Shown here: positions 24,214 through 33,798 of the stretch, in pieces
Numbering within the stretch: position 1 is the first letter of the stretch
Layout of the letters: each line of letters starts with the position of its first letter
Assembly: GCA_042408445.1 (NCBI GenBank)
Contig: JBHORC010000014.1
Location: 21,876 to 85,875 of the forward strand
DNA: 64,000 nucleotides
DNA from: CF-46 sp042408445
Lineage (GTDB): Bacteria; Chloroflexota; Limnocylindria; Limnocylindrales; CSP1-4
Reading direction: 5' to 3'
Program-made: the position numbers and the translations under genes
The notes under the pieces: model-generated
What the model was told of the DNA's origin: nothing
What the model saw: the letters and a program-made list of their open reading frames with translations, nothing else
The model's database searches: none

Positions 24214-25671
24214 CTACGTCCGGACCGGCGCGAGGTGCCGCCGCGGCTCGAACCGACGCAACTCCTGCGTCCCCCGCACGAGCGCCCGAAGGGCGCCGAG
24301 GTCGCCGTCCAGCAGGCCGCGTGTACGGGCCTGGACGAGGACGTTGCCGATGGCGCTCGCCTCGACGGGCCCAGCGACCACTGGTAGCTCGGACGCGTCC
24401 GCCGTCAGCTGGCAGAGCAACTCGTTTCGACTCCCCCCTCCGACGAAGTGCACGACGCGGACGTCGCGGCCCGACAGTCGCACGGCATCGCGGACGGCAC
24501 GGGCAAAGGCGGCCGCGAGGCTGTCGAGGATGCATCGGACGAGCGCCGGCCGCGTGTCGGGCACGCGCTGGCCCGAGACGCGGCATGCGTCGCCAATCCG
24601 GGACGGCATGTCGCCGGGTGGCAGGAACGCCGGGTCGTCGGGGTCGACGATCGGGCCGGCCGGCGGCAGGTCTGCAGCGGCGGCCAGCAGCGCCTGGAGG
24701 TCCGGCTCGGGACCGCTCCGATGCCACGCCCGGATCGATTCCTGGAGGAGCCACAACCCGGTGACGTTGCGGAGGAACCGGATCCGGCCGTCAACGCCGC
24801 CCTCGTTGGTGAAGTTCGCCGCTCGGCTGTCGTTGGTCAGAATGGGCGCCTCGAGCTCGACGCCGACCAGCCCCCACGTCCCGCAGGAGATGTAGGCGAA
24901 CGACTCGTCGGCCGCGGGGACCGCAGCGATCGCGGACGCCGTGTCGTGCGACCCGACGAGGGTGACCATCGTCGAACCAGCGAGGCCGGTCGCGTCGGCG
25001 ACGGACGGGCGAACGGGACCGAGTGGCTCTCCGCTCGATCGCAACGGCGGCAGGATCCGCCCCGGGATTCCGGCCGCGGCGACGAGGTCCCTGGCCCAGT
25101 CCCGCGTTGCCACGTCCAGCAGTCCCGTCGTCGATGCATTCGTGAGCTCGCCGACGCGCTCGCCGGTCACCCAGTACCCCATGAGATCGGGGATGAGGAG
25201 CATCGTCGCCGCGCCGTCGAGCTCCGGCGTGCCGAGAGACGCCGCGAGCTGGTAGATCGTGTTGAACGGAAGGAACTGGATCCCGGTCCGCGCGTACAAC
25301 TGCTCGGGCGGGATGCGCTCGTGGACCCGGGCGACGCCGCGGGCGGCTCGCGGGTCGCGGTACGCGTGCGGGTTGCCGAGGAGCTGCCCCTCGTCATCGA
25401 ACAGTCCGATGTCGACGCCCCACGAATCGATCCCGATGCTCTGGACGTCTGCCGTCGCGCGGGCCGCGGCCCCGAGACCGGCGAGCACCTCCCGGTGGAT
25501 CCCGAGGGCGTCCCAGTGCAATCCATCGGGCAGGTCGACCGGCTCGTTCGGGAACCGGTGGACCTCGAGCAGCTCGAGCCGACCAGGTCCCACCGATCCG
25601 ACGACGACGCGGCCAGATGACGCTCCGAGGTCGACCGCCGCGACCAGGCCGTCTCCCGCCGCGTCCGTCAC
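24214..25671 (-). CDS. rhaB: Rhamnulokinase
   Basis: A 485-residue FGGY-type sugar kinase. The N-terminal ATP/sugar motif is AAVDLGASSGRVVVGSVG, followed by SIGIDSWGVDIGLFDDEG, VGSHDTASAIAAVPA and VVHFVGGGSRNELLCQLTAD. These match rhamnulokinase, which makes L-rhamnulose 1-phosphate. GTG 25671 was chosen; no ATG lies in a suitable place. It is the third gene of rhaI-rhaEW-rhaB-lldD. Confidence 0.92.
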   Translation of the reverse strand: MTDAAGDGLVAAVDLGASSGRVVVGSVGPGRLELLEVHRFPNEPVDLPDGLHWDALGIHREVLAGLGAAARATADVQSIGIDSWGVDIGLFDDEGQLLGNPHAYRDPRAARGVARVHERIPPEQLYARTGIQFLPFNTIYQLAASLGTPELDGAATMLLIPDLMGYWVTGERVGELTNASTTGLLDVATRDWARDLVAAAGIPGRILPPLRSSGEPLGPVRPSVADATGLAGSTMVTLVGSHDTASAIAAVPAADESFAYISCGTWGLVGVELEAPILTNDSRAANFTNEGGVDGRIRFLRNVTGLWLLQESIRAWHRSGPEPDLQALLAAAADLPPAGPIVDPDDPAFLPPGDMPSRIGDACRVSGQRVPDTRPALVRCILDSLAAAFARAVRDAVRLSGRDVRVVHFVGGGSRNELLCQLTADASELPVVAGPVEASAIGNVLVQARTRGLLDGDLGALRALVRGTQELRRFEPRRHLAPVRT

Positions 25672-25714
25672 GGACGTCCCGCGCCGTGCGACGCCGCCAT
25701 CGCAGCCAGGAGCG

Positions 25715-27790
25715 TCACCGCAGGAACGCCGCCGCGACGCCCGCATCGACGGGGATGTGGAGTCCCGTCGTCTGGCTCAGGTCGCCGCCGGTCAGCGCGA
25801 AGACTGCCGCGGCGACGTGTTCCGGGAGGACTTCGCGCTTGAGGAGCGTCCGCTGCGCGTAGAACTCACCGAGCTTGTCCTCGCTCACCCCGTAGGTCCG
25901 GGCCCGGTCCGCGCCCCAGCCCTTTGCGAAGATCCCGGAGCCGCGGACGACGCCGTCGGGATTCACCCCGTTGACGCGGATCCCGTACTGGCCGAGCTCG
26001 GCGGCAAGCAGCCGGACCTGGTGCGCCTGGTCCGCCTTGGACGCACCGTAGGCGACGTTGTTCGGGCCCGCAAAGAAGGCGTTCTTGCTGACGATGTAGA
26101 TGAGGTCGCCACCCATCGCCTGTTCGATGAGGACCCGGGCGGACTCCCGCGAGACGAGGAACGACCCGCGGGCCATCACGTCGTGCTGGAGGTCCCAATC
26201 CGCGGCCGTCGTCTCGAGGAGCGGCTTCGAGATCGACAGCCCGGCGTTGTTCACGACCAGGTCGACGCCGCCGAACGCGAGGATCGTCGCCTGGATGGCT
26301 GCCGCGACCTGACCCTCGTCCGTCACGTCGGCCGCGAGGCCGATCGCGACGTCGTCGTTGCCGAGCTCGCGCGCTACCGCCGCGGCGCTGGCGCCGTCGA
26401 TGTCGGCGACGACCACACAGGCTCCCTCGGCAGCCAGCCGACGAGCGATGGCCTTGCCGATCCCCGATCCGCCCCCGGTGACGAACGCCACCCGGGCAGC
26501 GAGCGGCCGAGGCGCCGGGAGCCGGGCGAGCTTCGCCTCCTCGAGCGCCCAGTACTCAATCGCGAACTTCTCCGCCTCCGCGATCGGTTGATACGTCGAG
26601 ACAGCCTCGGCGCCTCGAATGACGTTGATCGCGTTGATGTAGAACTCGCCGGCCACCCGGGCGGTCTGCTTCGTCGCACCGAACGAGAACATCCCGACCC
26701 CCGGGACGAGGACGATCGCGGGGTCGGCGCCGCGCATCGCGGGGCTGTCCGGTGTCGCATGGCGCGCGTAGTAGGCGGCGTACTCGGACCGGTAGGACTC
26801 GTGGAGCTGGCGCAGCCGGGCGATCGTCTCCTCGAGCGGCGCCGTCGGCGGCAGGTCCAGGACGAGCGGCCGGACCTTCGTCCGCAGGAAGTGATCGGGG
26901 CACGACGTCCCGAGGGCCGCCAGCCGCGGATGCTCGGCGGACGCGAGGAAGTCGAGGACGACCTGGCTGTCGGTGAAGTGGCCGACCATCGGGCGGTCGG
27001 TCGATGCCAGGCCCCGAACCAGCGGGAGGAGCGCAGCGGCCCGGGCGCGCCGGTCGGTTGGCGCGAGCGGCTCGTTGGCCGCGATCCTGGGACCGAACGG
27101 CTCGGGTCGACCGTGCTCGGCGAGATACGCGGCCGCTACCCGGATGATCTCGAGCGAGTTGGCCTCGCACGCCTCCGAGGAGTCGCCCCAGGCGGTGATC
27201 CCGTGACCACCGAGGATCACGCCGATCGAATCGGGCCGTTCGCGCCGGATCGCGGCGATGTCCAGACCAAGCTGGAAGCCCGGGCGCCGCCACGGCACCC
27301 AGGCCACGCGGTCGCCGAACGCCGCTCGGGTGAGGCGCTCGCCATCGGCCGCCGTCGCGAAGGCGATCCCCGAGTCGGGATGGAGATGGTCGACGTGGGC
27401 GGCATCGACGAGGCCGTGCATCGCGGTGTCGATCGACGGCGCCGCGCCGCCACGGCCGTGGAGGCAGTAGTCGAAGGCGGCGACCATCTCGTCCTCGCGG
27501 TCCTGCCCCGGATAGACGTCGACGAGCGCCCGCAGGCGATCGAGTCGGAGGACGGCGAGGCCGGCCTCCGTCAACGTGCCCAGATCGCCGCCCGAACCCT
27601 TGACCCAGAGCAGCTCGACCGGCTCACCGGTGGCGGGATCCACCGCCGAAGCCTTCACGGAGGTGTTGCCGCCGGCGTAGTTCGTGTTCGCCGGATCGGC
27701 GCCCAGGCGGTGCGAGCGCTCGAGCAGCTCGTCGACAGGGTTGCGCGACGATGCGTGTTCCGCGGAGGACGGCGTGACGGGCGCGGTCAT
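25715..27790 (-). CDS. rhaEW: Bifunctional rhamnulose-1-phosphate aldolase / L-lactaldehyde dehydrogenase
   Basis: A 691-residue fusion. The N-terminal ~400 residues are a class II aldolase/epimerase domain (NYAGGNTSVKA, DHLHPDSGIAFA, GHGITAWGDSS: Zn ligands among these His). From about residue 430 there is a short-chain dehydrogenase domain with FVTGGGSGIGKAIARRLAAE (NAD loop), NNAGLSISKP and the catalytic YGASK. It splits L-rhamnulose 1-phosphate to DHAP and L-lactaldehyde, and the second domain is thought to oxidise the aldehyde to L-lactate. ATG 27790 overlaps the rhaI stop (ATGA). This fusion is known as RhaEW/YuxG. Confidence 0.93.
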   Translation of the reverse strand: MTAPVTPSSAEHASSRNPVDELLERSHRLGADPANTNYAGGNTSVKASAVDPATGEPVELLWVKGSGGDLGTLTEAGLAVLRLDRLRALVDVYPGQDREDEMVAAFDYCLHGRGGAAPSIDTAMHGLVDAAHVDHLHPDSGIAFATAADGERLTRAAFGDRVAWVPWRRPGFQLGLDIAAIRRERPDSIGVILGGHGITAWGDSSEACEANSLEIIRVAAAYLAEHGRPEPFGPRIAANEPLAPTDRRARAAALLPLVRGLASTDRPMVGHFTDSQVVLDFLASAEHPRLAALGTSCPDHFLRTKVRPLVLDLPPTAPLEETIARLRQLHESYRSEYAAYYARHATPDSPAMRGADPAIVLVPGVGMFSFGATKQTARVAGEFYINAINVIRGAEAVSTYQPIAEAEKFAIEYWALEEAKLARLPAPRPLAARVAFVTGGGSGIGKAIARRLAAEGACVVVADIDGASAAAVARELGNDDVAIGLAADVTDEGQVAAAIQATILAFGGVDLVVNNAGLSISKPLLETTAADWDLQHDVMARGSFLVSRESARVLIEQAMGGDLIYIVSKNAFFAGPNNVAYGASKADQAHQVRLLAAELGQYGIRVNGVNPDGVVRGSGIFAKGWGADRARTYGVSEDKLGEFYAQRTLLKREVLPEHVAAAVFALTGGDLSQTTGLHIPVDAGVAAAFLR

Positions 27791-28953
27791 GCACCCCACC
27801 CCGCCGCCTGGCCGCCGACCCGTTCGGCAGCGATCCGCTCGAAGTAGCCGGATCGCGCATACGCGGCAAGTGGGTCGGGGTCCAACCCGATCTCGGCGCG
27901 GACATCGGCAAGGAGCGGCCGCACGTCGGTGTTGTAGGCGTCCATCAGGACGGCGTTCGCGCCGAGGACGTCCCCGGACGCCTGCGCGGCGTCAAGCGCA
28001 TCGCGGTCAACCATCAACGCCTTCGCGCTTGCCTCCTGGACGTTCATCACCGACCGGATCTGACCGGGGATCTTCGGCTCGATGTTGTGGCATTGATCGA
28101 GCATGAATGCAATCCCGACCTCCGGACCGAGACCGCCGGCGCCGACGACCTCGACCATGATCCGGAAGAGCTGGAACGGATCAGCCGAGCCGACCATGAG
28201 GTCGTCGTCCGCGTAGAACCGCGAGTTGAAATCGAAGCCCCCGAGCCTCCGGAGCCTCAACAGCGAGGCGACGATGAACTCGATGTTCGTCCCCGGCGCG
28301 TGGTGTCCGGTGTCGACGACCACGGCAGCCTTCGGTCCGGCGGCGAGGCACTGGACGTACGCGGTTCCCCAGTCCGGCACGTCCATGGTGTAGAAGGACG
28401 GCTCGAACAGCTTGTACTCGAGAAGCATCCGCTGCTCCGCGCCGAGGCGCGCGTGGACCGCGGCCAGTGCCTCGGCGAGGCGGTCCTGGCGTGCCCGGAT
28501 GTCGTCCTGCCCCGGGTAGTTCGTGCCGTCGGCAAACCACAGCTTGAGGTCCCGCGAGCCGGTCGCGTCCATGATGTCGACGCAGGCGAGCAAGTGGTCG
28601 AGCGCCTTCCGCCGGACCCGCGCGTCGGGGTTGCAGACGCTGCCGAGCATGTAGTCATCGTCCTGGAAGACGTTCGAGTTGATGGCCCCCAGGCGAACGC
28701 CCTCGTCGGCGGCGAATCGAGCAAGGTCTGCGTAGTCCTCGACGCGGTCCCATGGGATGTGGAGCGCGACGCTCGGCGCCACGCCGGTGAACCGGTGGAC
28801 CTGAGCGGCGTCGGCGATCTTCTCGCGCGGCGTCCGGGGGACCCCCTGCTGCGCGAAGACCTTGAACCTCGTTCCGGAATTGCCGAACGCCCATGACGGC
28901 AGCTCGATCTCCTGCGCCTTGAGCGCCGCGATGACGGCCGGATTGCTGGTCAC
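27787..28953 (-). CDS. rhaI: L-rhamnose isomerase, RhaI type
   Basis: A 388-residue xylose-isomerase-like TIM barrel that converts L-rhamnose to L-rhamnulose. Family landmarks: ELPSWAFGNSGTRFKVF, VHRFTGVAPSVALHIPWD, LWFADGTNYPGQDD, VVVDTGHHAPGTNIEFIVA and the metal-site segment FDFNSRFYADDDLMVGSADP. GTG 28953 gives the usual short N-terminus; an ATG at 29001 would add 16 residues with little family support. First gene of the minus-strand rha operon, divergent from rhaR. Confidence 0.93.
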   Translation of the reverse strand: MTSNPAVIAALKAQEIELPSWAFGNSGTRFKVFAQQGVPRTPREKIADAAQVHRFTGVAPSVALHIPWDRVEDYADLARFAADEGVRLGAINSNVFQDDDYMLGSVCNPDARVRRKALDHLLACVDIMDATGSRDLKLWFADGTNYPGQDDIRARQDRLAEALAAVHARLGAEQRMLLEYKLFEPSFYTMDVPDWGTAYVQCLAAGPKAAVVVDTGHHAPGTNIEFIVASLLRLRRLGGFDFNSRFYADDDLMVGSADPFQLFRIMVEVVGAGGLGPEVGIAFMLDQCHNIEPKIPGQIRSVMNVQEASAKALMVDRDALDAAQASGDVLGANAVLMDAYNTDVRPLLADVRAEIGLDPDPLAAYARSGYFERIAAERVGGQAAGWGA

Positions 28954-29125
28954 CTGTGCCTCCGTCGCGCCTCGGCGCGGTGATCGTCGTCCCCCATGCA
29001 TGGTGATCGCCCCGGGTCGACCGCGTCGGCTCGGAGGAGAGACCCGGATCGTGCCGGCCCGAGGCGACCGCCAGGCATCGACGCCCATCGCGAGCGTCGA
29101 CACAGGCTGGCACAGGTTTCGTTTG

Positions 29126-29170
29126 ATTGCAATTGCTTTCTTGACATTGCGATTGCCGTGCGCCTAGTGT
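29126..29170 (+). promoter_or_regulatory. Divergent rha control region: four ATTGC sites and a promoter
   Basis: ATTGC occurs at 29126, 29132, 29146 and 29152, that is, as two ATTGCnATTGC pairs exactly 20 bp apart in a markedly AT-rich patch. TTGACA (29141-29146) with TAGTGT (29165-29170), spacer 18, forms a plus-strand promoter for rhaR-rhaTPQS-rhaM and lies between and over the second pair. The regular spacing suggests a DeoR-type repressor (RhaR) binding on one face of the helix. Control of rhaI on the other strand is inferred. Confidence 0.65.
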
Positions 29171-29250
29171 GCCCGGGCAACGAATCGAAACCCTTCGTGT
29201 CCGTGGCCCCGTCCCCGCATCCACGGTTTCCCGGCTCGGAAGGAGCATCT

Positions 29251-30123
29251 GTGCCCGGTTCCGCGAACGGCGCGTCGAGGGACGTCTTCGCGCAGGAGCG
29301 CCAGGATCGCATCGCCGGATTCGTCGACGAGCACGGTCGGGCGCGCGTCGCCGACCTGGCGGCGCGATTCGGCGTCTCCGCGGTGACGATCCGCAAGGAC
29401 CTTCTCGCCCTCGAGGCGACCCACCGCCTCGTTCGTGCGCACGGGGGCGCGATCGGGATCGACCGGAGCCGGCCCGAGCTCGCGTTCGACGTCCGGGAAC
29501 GACTCCAGGCCGACGAGAAGGCCCGGATCGGGGCCGCGGCCGCTGCGCTCGTCGAGGACGGCGAGTCGATCGTCATGGATGCGAGCACGACTGCCCTGTC
29601 GGTCGCGCGCCAGCTGAAGACGCATGGCCCGTGGAGCCAGCTGACGATCATCACGAACGGACTCCGGATCGCGTTCGAGCTGGCAGGTCACCCCGGGATC
29701 ACGGTCCTGATGCTCGGCGGACGGGTGCGGTGGGAGGCGATGTCCGTCGTCGGGCAGCTCGGCGACGGCCTCTTCGACCGGATCAACGTGCAGAAGGCGT
29801 TTCTTGGTGCGGCCGGCTTCACGGTCGAATCCGGTCTCGCGGACGCGACCGAGGAAGAAGCCCAGATCAAGCGCTCCATGGTCGCAGCCGCTCGCGAAGT
29901 CATCGCGATCGTGGACCACACGAAGTGGCAGCGGACAGCCTTTGCGACGTTCTGTCCCACGGACGCCATCGGGCTGATCCTCGCGGACGATCGAGCGCCA
30001 ACAGGAATGCTCGAGGAGCTTCGCCGGCGAGGCGCCGATGTCCGGCTGGTCGGTCGCGGGAACGGCAGATCCGGAACCGCAAAAGCTCGCCTCGGCGGCA
30101 AGGCGACGAGGTCGAATCGATGA
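29251..30123 (+). CDS. rhaR: DeoR-family repressor of the rhamnose locus
   Basis: A 290-residue protein with an N-terminal DeoR winged helix (QERQDRIAGFVDEHGRARVA, FGVSAVTIRKDLLALE) and a C-terminal sugar-phosphate-sensing domain (SIVMDASTTALSVARQLK, VVGQLGDGLFDRINVQKAFL). GTG 29251 follows a strong AAGGAG by six nt and was chosen over upstream starts. The first gene of the transport operon, its stop overlaps the ATPase gene start (ATGA). The order resembles the rhizobial rhaRST-PQU operon, in which RhaR is also DeoR type. The four-site ATTGC region upstream is its likely operator. Confidence 0.9.
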   Translation: MPGSANGASRDVFAQERQDRIAGFVDEHGRARVADLAARFGVSAVTIRKDLLALEATHRLVRAHGGAIGIDRSRPELAFDVRERLQADEKARIGAAAAALVEDGESIVMDASTTALSVARQLKTHGPWSQLTIITNGLRIAFELAGHPGITVLMLGGRVRWEAMSVVGQLGDGLFDRINVQKAFLGAAGFTVESGLADATEEEAQIKRSMVAAAREVIAIVDHTKWQRTAFATFCPTDAIGLILADDRAPTGMLEELRRRGADVRLVGRGNGRSGTAKARLGGKATRSNR

Positions 30124-31718
30124 CCACCGAGCCTCCCTCCGGCGGGACAACCGAGGAACGCCGGCGGCCTGCCGTCGTCCGGGCCGAGCTCGTCGGGATC
30201 TCGAAGTCCTTCGGGGCCACCCACGCACTCCGGGATGTTTCGCTGCAGCTCGCGTCGGGGGAGGTCCATGCGCTCGTCGGAGAGAACGGCGCCGGGAAGA
30301 GCACGCTGGTCAAGATCCTTGCCGGGATCCACCAACCCGATACGGGGGTCGTCCGCCTCGACGGCGAGGAGGTCGAGATCACCGGGCCAGCCCGGGCTCG
30401 TGCGCTCGGGATCGCCGTCGTCCACCAGGAGCCGCGGCTCTTCCCGGACCTGACCGTCGCCGAGAACGTGTTTCTCGGCCATGCCCCGTCGGGCCCATTC
30501 GGCACGATCGACTGGCGCGCGACGCGTCGGTCCGCCCAACGCCTCTTCGATGAGCTCGGCGTCCGGTTCGACGTCGGGGCCCCCGTCCGCGGCCTCTCGA
30601 TGGCCGACCAGCAACTGATCGAGATCGCGAAATCCCTTTCGGTTGAGGCCCGGGTGCTCATTCTCGACGAGCCGACGGCATCGCTCTCTGCGCACGAGGT
30701 CGAACGGCTGTTTGCGATCGTCCGCCGGCTGCGGGACCGCGGCGTCGCGATCCTGTTCGTCAGCCATCGCCTCGATGAGGTGTTCGAGCTGTGCGACCGG
30801 GCGACCGTGTTCCGCGACGGGCAGCACGTGATCACGACCGACACGCGGGCGCTGTCAACAGCGGACCTCGTCAGACACATGGTCGGGCGAGCCGTTTCGC
30901 TCTTTCCCAAGATCGAGACAGCCGCCGGCGACGTCCTCCTCGACGTCCGCCACCTGTCGCGGGCCGGTGCATTCCGAGACGTCTCGTTCTCGGTTCGGGC
31001 CGGCGAGATCGTCGGCTTCGCGGGGCTCGTCGGAGCGGGCCGGACCGAGATTGCGCGCGTCTTGTTCGGGATCGACAGGCCCGACAGCGGTGAGGTCGTC
31101 CTGGCCGGAATGCCCATTTCCTTCCGCTCGCCCTCGGAGGCGATGACCCGTGGGATCGCATACCTGCCTGAGGATCGCCATCAACAGGGGCTGATCCTGG
31201 ACTTCTCCATCGCGCAGAACGTGACCCTGCCGATCCTTCCCCGGCTCTTTCCGAGGCTCTTCCTTCGCACCGCAGCCGAGCGCCGCGTCGCCGGTGAGTA
31301 CACCGGCCAGCTGCAGGTCCGGATGACGGGCGTCGATCAGCTCGTCGGGGCGCTCTCGGGCGGGAACCAGCAGAAGGTCGTTCTTGCCAAGTGGCTCGCC
31401 TCGAGGCCGCGCGTCCTGATCCTCGACGAGCCGACTCGCGGCATCGACATCGGGGCGAAGGTCGAGGTCCACCGGATCATCTCGGACCTCGCCGCGTCCG
31501 GTCTGGGCGTGATCCTGATCTCGAGTGATCTTCCCGAGATCCTGGCGATGTCGGACCGGATCGTCGTCCTGCACGAGGGTCGCGTCAGCGCGGAGATCGC
31601 GCGGCCGGACGCCACCGAAGAGGAAGTGATGTTCGCCGCGACCGGGAGTCGGGGCGACCGGTCGACGGTGATCGCGGAGCCGGGCAACGCTCCTGCCCGG
31701 GTTCCAGCCCGTGGCTGA
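30120..31718 (+). CDS. rhaT: Rhamnose ABC transporter ATPase (two ABC domains)
   Basis: A 532-residue carbohydrate-type duplicated ABC protein (RbsA/XylG class). First domain: Walker A GENGAGKSTLVKIL, Q loop VVHQEPRLFP, signature LSMADQQLIEIAKSL, Walker B LILDEPTASLS. Second domain: the degenerate Walker A GLVGAGRTEIARVL common in this class, signature LSGGNQQKVVLAKWL and Walker B LILDEPTRGIDIG. It powers uptake through RhaP/RhaQ. ATG 30120 overlaps the rhaR stop. Confidence 0.93.
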   Translation: MTTEPPSGGTTEERRRPAVVRAELVGISKSFGATHALRDVSLQLASGEVHALVGENGAGKSTLVKILAGIHQPDTGVVRLDGEEVEITGPARARALGIAVVHQEPRLFPDLTVAENVFLGHAPSGPFGTIDWRATRRSAQRLFDELGVRFDVGAPVRGLSMADQQLIEIAKSLSVEARVLILDEPTASLSAHEVERLFAIVRRLRDRGVAILFVSHRLDEVFELCDRATVFRDGQHVITTDTRALSTADLVRHMVGRAVSLFPKIETAAGDVLLDVRHLSRAGAFRDVSFSVRAGEIVGFAGLVGAGRTEIARVLFGIDRPDSGEVVLAGMPISFRSPSEAMTRGIAYLPEDRHQQGLILDFSIAQNVTLPILPRLFPRLFLRTAAERRVAGEYTGQLQVRMTGVDQLVGALSGGNQQKVVLAKWLASRPRVLILDEPTRGIDIGAKVEVHRIISDLAASGLGVILISSDLPEILAMSDRIVVLHEGRVSAEIARPDATEEEVMFAATGSRGDRSTVIAEPGNAPARVPARG

Positions 31719-32736
31719 GGCGGCGGTCGCGATCCGCGCTCGGGCGCCGTTCGGTCGACGAATCCTCGGGGCGGTCGCCCGTCAGCGCGAACTCTCCCTC
31801 GTCGGGATCATGGTCGTGCTCGGCGCGTTCGTCGCGATCTCGGCGCCACAGTTCCTGACCGGCGACAACCTCAGCCAGATCGCCGTCCTCGCCGCGGTGA
31901 CGGCCGTCGCGGCGATCGGCGAGGCGCTGGTGATCATCACCCGGAACGTCGACCTCTCGGTCGAGGCAACGATCGGACTCGTCGCGTACCTCGTCGCCAG
32001 CTCGCTCGAGAGTCACGCGTTGAGCGGGCCGGCAGCGATTCTCCTCGGACTGGTTGTCGGGCTGGCCCTCGGGATGATCAACGGCGTCGTCATCGCGTTC
32101 CTGCGGGTCCCGGCGATCGTCGCGACGCTCGGGACGTTGAGCATCTTCCGCGGCATCGACTACTTCATCGCCGGAAGCCACCAGGTCCCGGTCGCGGCGT
32201 TGCCCGCCGGCTTCACGGATCCGGCGAGCGACGACATCCTCGGCATTCCGATCTTCGTCGTTGTCGTGGTCGTCCTCGTGGCGATCGGCGGATTCGGCTT
32301 GCGGTCGACGCGGTTCGGCCGCCACATCCATGCCGTCGGCAGCAACCCGGAGGCGGCGGCGATCCTCGGCATCCCGTCGCGACGGGTGGTGTTCGTGGCA
32401 TTCAGCCTGTGCGGCCTCCTCGCGGGCGCGGCCGGCGTGATGTGGGTGATGGAGTTCGGGACGATCAACGGAACGGCCGCGAGTGGCGCGACGCTGGCGA
32501 TCGTCGCGGCCGCGGTCGTTGGCGGGGTCAACATCTTCGGCGGCTCGGGGACGGTCGCCGGCGCCGCGATCGGCGCCCTGTTCCTCGGGTTCATCGCGAA
32601 CGCGTTGATCCTCGTCGGGCTGTCGCAGTTCTGGCTGCAGGCGATCTACGGGCTCGTGATCCTGGCCGCCGTCTCCGCCGACACGGTGATCCTCCGTAGG
32701 GTCCAGCGTGCGTCGTCCCGGCGGGCCGGCCGATGA
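31711..32736 (+). CDS. rhaP: Rhamnose ABC transporter permease 1
   Basis: A 341-residue BPD_transp_2 (RbsC-type) permease with about 8-10 spans; family stretches include GEALVIITRNVDLSVEATIG, VPAIVATLGTLSIFRGIDYF and the EAA-like loop AVGSNPEAAAILGIPSRRV. GTG 31711 overlaps the ATPase stop by 8 bp. It pairs with the next gene to make the membrane channel. Confidence 0.92.
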   Translation: MAEAAVAIRARAPFGRRILGAVARQRELSLVGIMVVLGAFVAISAPQFLTGDNLSQIAVLAAVTAVAAIGEALVIITRNVDLSVEATIGLVAYLVASSLESHALSGPAAILLGLVVGLALGMINGVVIAFLRVPAIVATLGTLSIFRGIDYFIAGSHQVPVAALPAGFTDPASDDILGIPIFVVVVVVLVAIGGFGLRSTRFGRHIHAVGSNPEAAAILGIPSRRVVFVAFSLCGLLAGAAGVMWVMEFGTINGTAASGATLAIVAAAVVGGVNIFGGSGTVAGAAIGALFLGFIANALILVGLSQFWLQAIYGLVILAAVSADTVILRRVQRASSRRAGR

Positions 32737-33785
32737 CCACGGCCGCGACGGTACGGGGCCTTGCGCCCGGCTGGCAGGGCGTCCGCCGCTGGGAGGCCCT
32801 TCTCGTCCTCATCCTCGTGGTGCTCGTCGCAGCGGGAAGCCAGCTCTCGCCGTTTTTCCTGAGCGCCGGGAACTTCGCGAACCTGATCGCCGCCCTGATG
32901 GAGGTCGCGATCATGGCCATCCCGATGACCCTCGTCATCGTCGCCGGCGAGATCGATCTTTCGGTGGAGTCGATGGCGGGACTCGCCAGCTCGATCCTCG
33001 GCTTCCTCTGGGCTGCCGGCGTGCCGCTGACCGTGGCGATCCCGCTCGTCCTGCTCGCAGGCGCCACCGGCGGCCTGCTCAACGGGTTGCTCATCGCCCG
33101 GTTCGGGCTGCCATCGCTCGTGATCACGCTCGGCACGCTCGCGCTGTTCCGCGGCCTTGCCCTCATCGTGCTGGGTCCGCGGGGCGTCAGCGACTTCCCG
33201 AGTGCATTCACCCAGCTCGGCTTCGGGCACGTGCCCGGCACGCTGATCCCCTGGCCGTTCGTCGTCTTCGTCATCGTCGCTGCGCTGCTCGGTGTCGTCC
33301 TGCATCGGACGTGGATCGGCCGCCAGATCTACGCGATCGGCCGGAACGCCGAAGCGGCGCGCTTCTCGGGCGTCCGCGTCACCCGGATCAAGGTCGGGCT
33401 GTTCGTCCTGTCCGGGTTGGTCGCCGCGCTGGCCGGGATCATCCTCACCTCACGGCTGTCGAGCGCGCGGGCAGACGCCGCGACCGGCATGACGCTCACC
33501 GTCGTGACAGTCGTCCTGCTCGGCGGCGTGAACATCTTCGGCGGCCGTGGGTCGATCCCCGGCGTCGCCCTCGCCGTGATCGTCGTCGCGGTGATGCAGA
33601 ACGCGCTCCGACTCGCGAGCGTGACGGTCGAGGTCCAGAGCGTCGCCCTCGGGCTGCTCCTGATCCTCTCGGTCGTCCTCCCCAACTCCGCTCACCAGGC
33701 CAAGTCGGCCATCGATCGAGTCCGTGGAGGGCGGCCTCCCCCGGCCGGCTCGGTTCGCGATGGTGAGGAAGGTCGAACCCCATGA
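32733..33785 (+). CDS. rhaQ: Rhamnose ABC transporter permease 2
   Basis: A 350-residue RbsC-type permease, paralogous to the preceding one: PMTLVIVAGEIDLSVESMAG, LPSLVITLGTLALFRGLALI and the loop AIGRNAEAARFSGVRVTRIK. About 9 spans. ATG 32733 overlaps the rhaP stop (ATGA). A ~20-residue charged C-terminal tail follows the last span. Confidence 0.92.
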   Translation: MTTAATVRGLAPGWQGVRRWEALLVLILVVLVAAGSQLSPFFLSAGNFANLIAALMEVAIMAIPMTLVIVAGEIDLSVESMAGLASSILGFLWAAGVPLTVAIPLVLLAGATGGLLNGLLIARFGLPSLVITLGTLALFRGLALIVLGPRGVSDFPSAFTQLGFGHVPGTLIPWPFVVFVIVAALLGVVLHRTWIGRQIYAIGRNAEAARFSGVRVTRIKVGLFVLSGLVAALAGIILTSRLSSARADAATGMTLTVVTVVLLGGVNIFGGRGSIPGVALAVIVVAVMQNALRLASVTVEVQSVALGLLLILSVVLPNSAHQAKSAIDRVRGGRPPPAGSVRDGEEGRTP

Positions 33786-33798
33786 GGAGGAACTGGAT

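Noticed and set aside
25259..27847. An 862-codon open frame opposite rhaEW
   Set aside because: Antisense to a gene with unambiguous aldolase and SDR motifs; Arg/Asp-rich, no family features.
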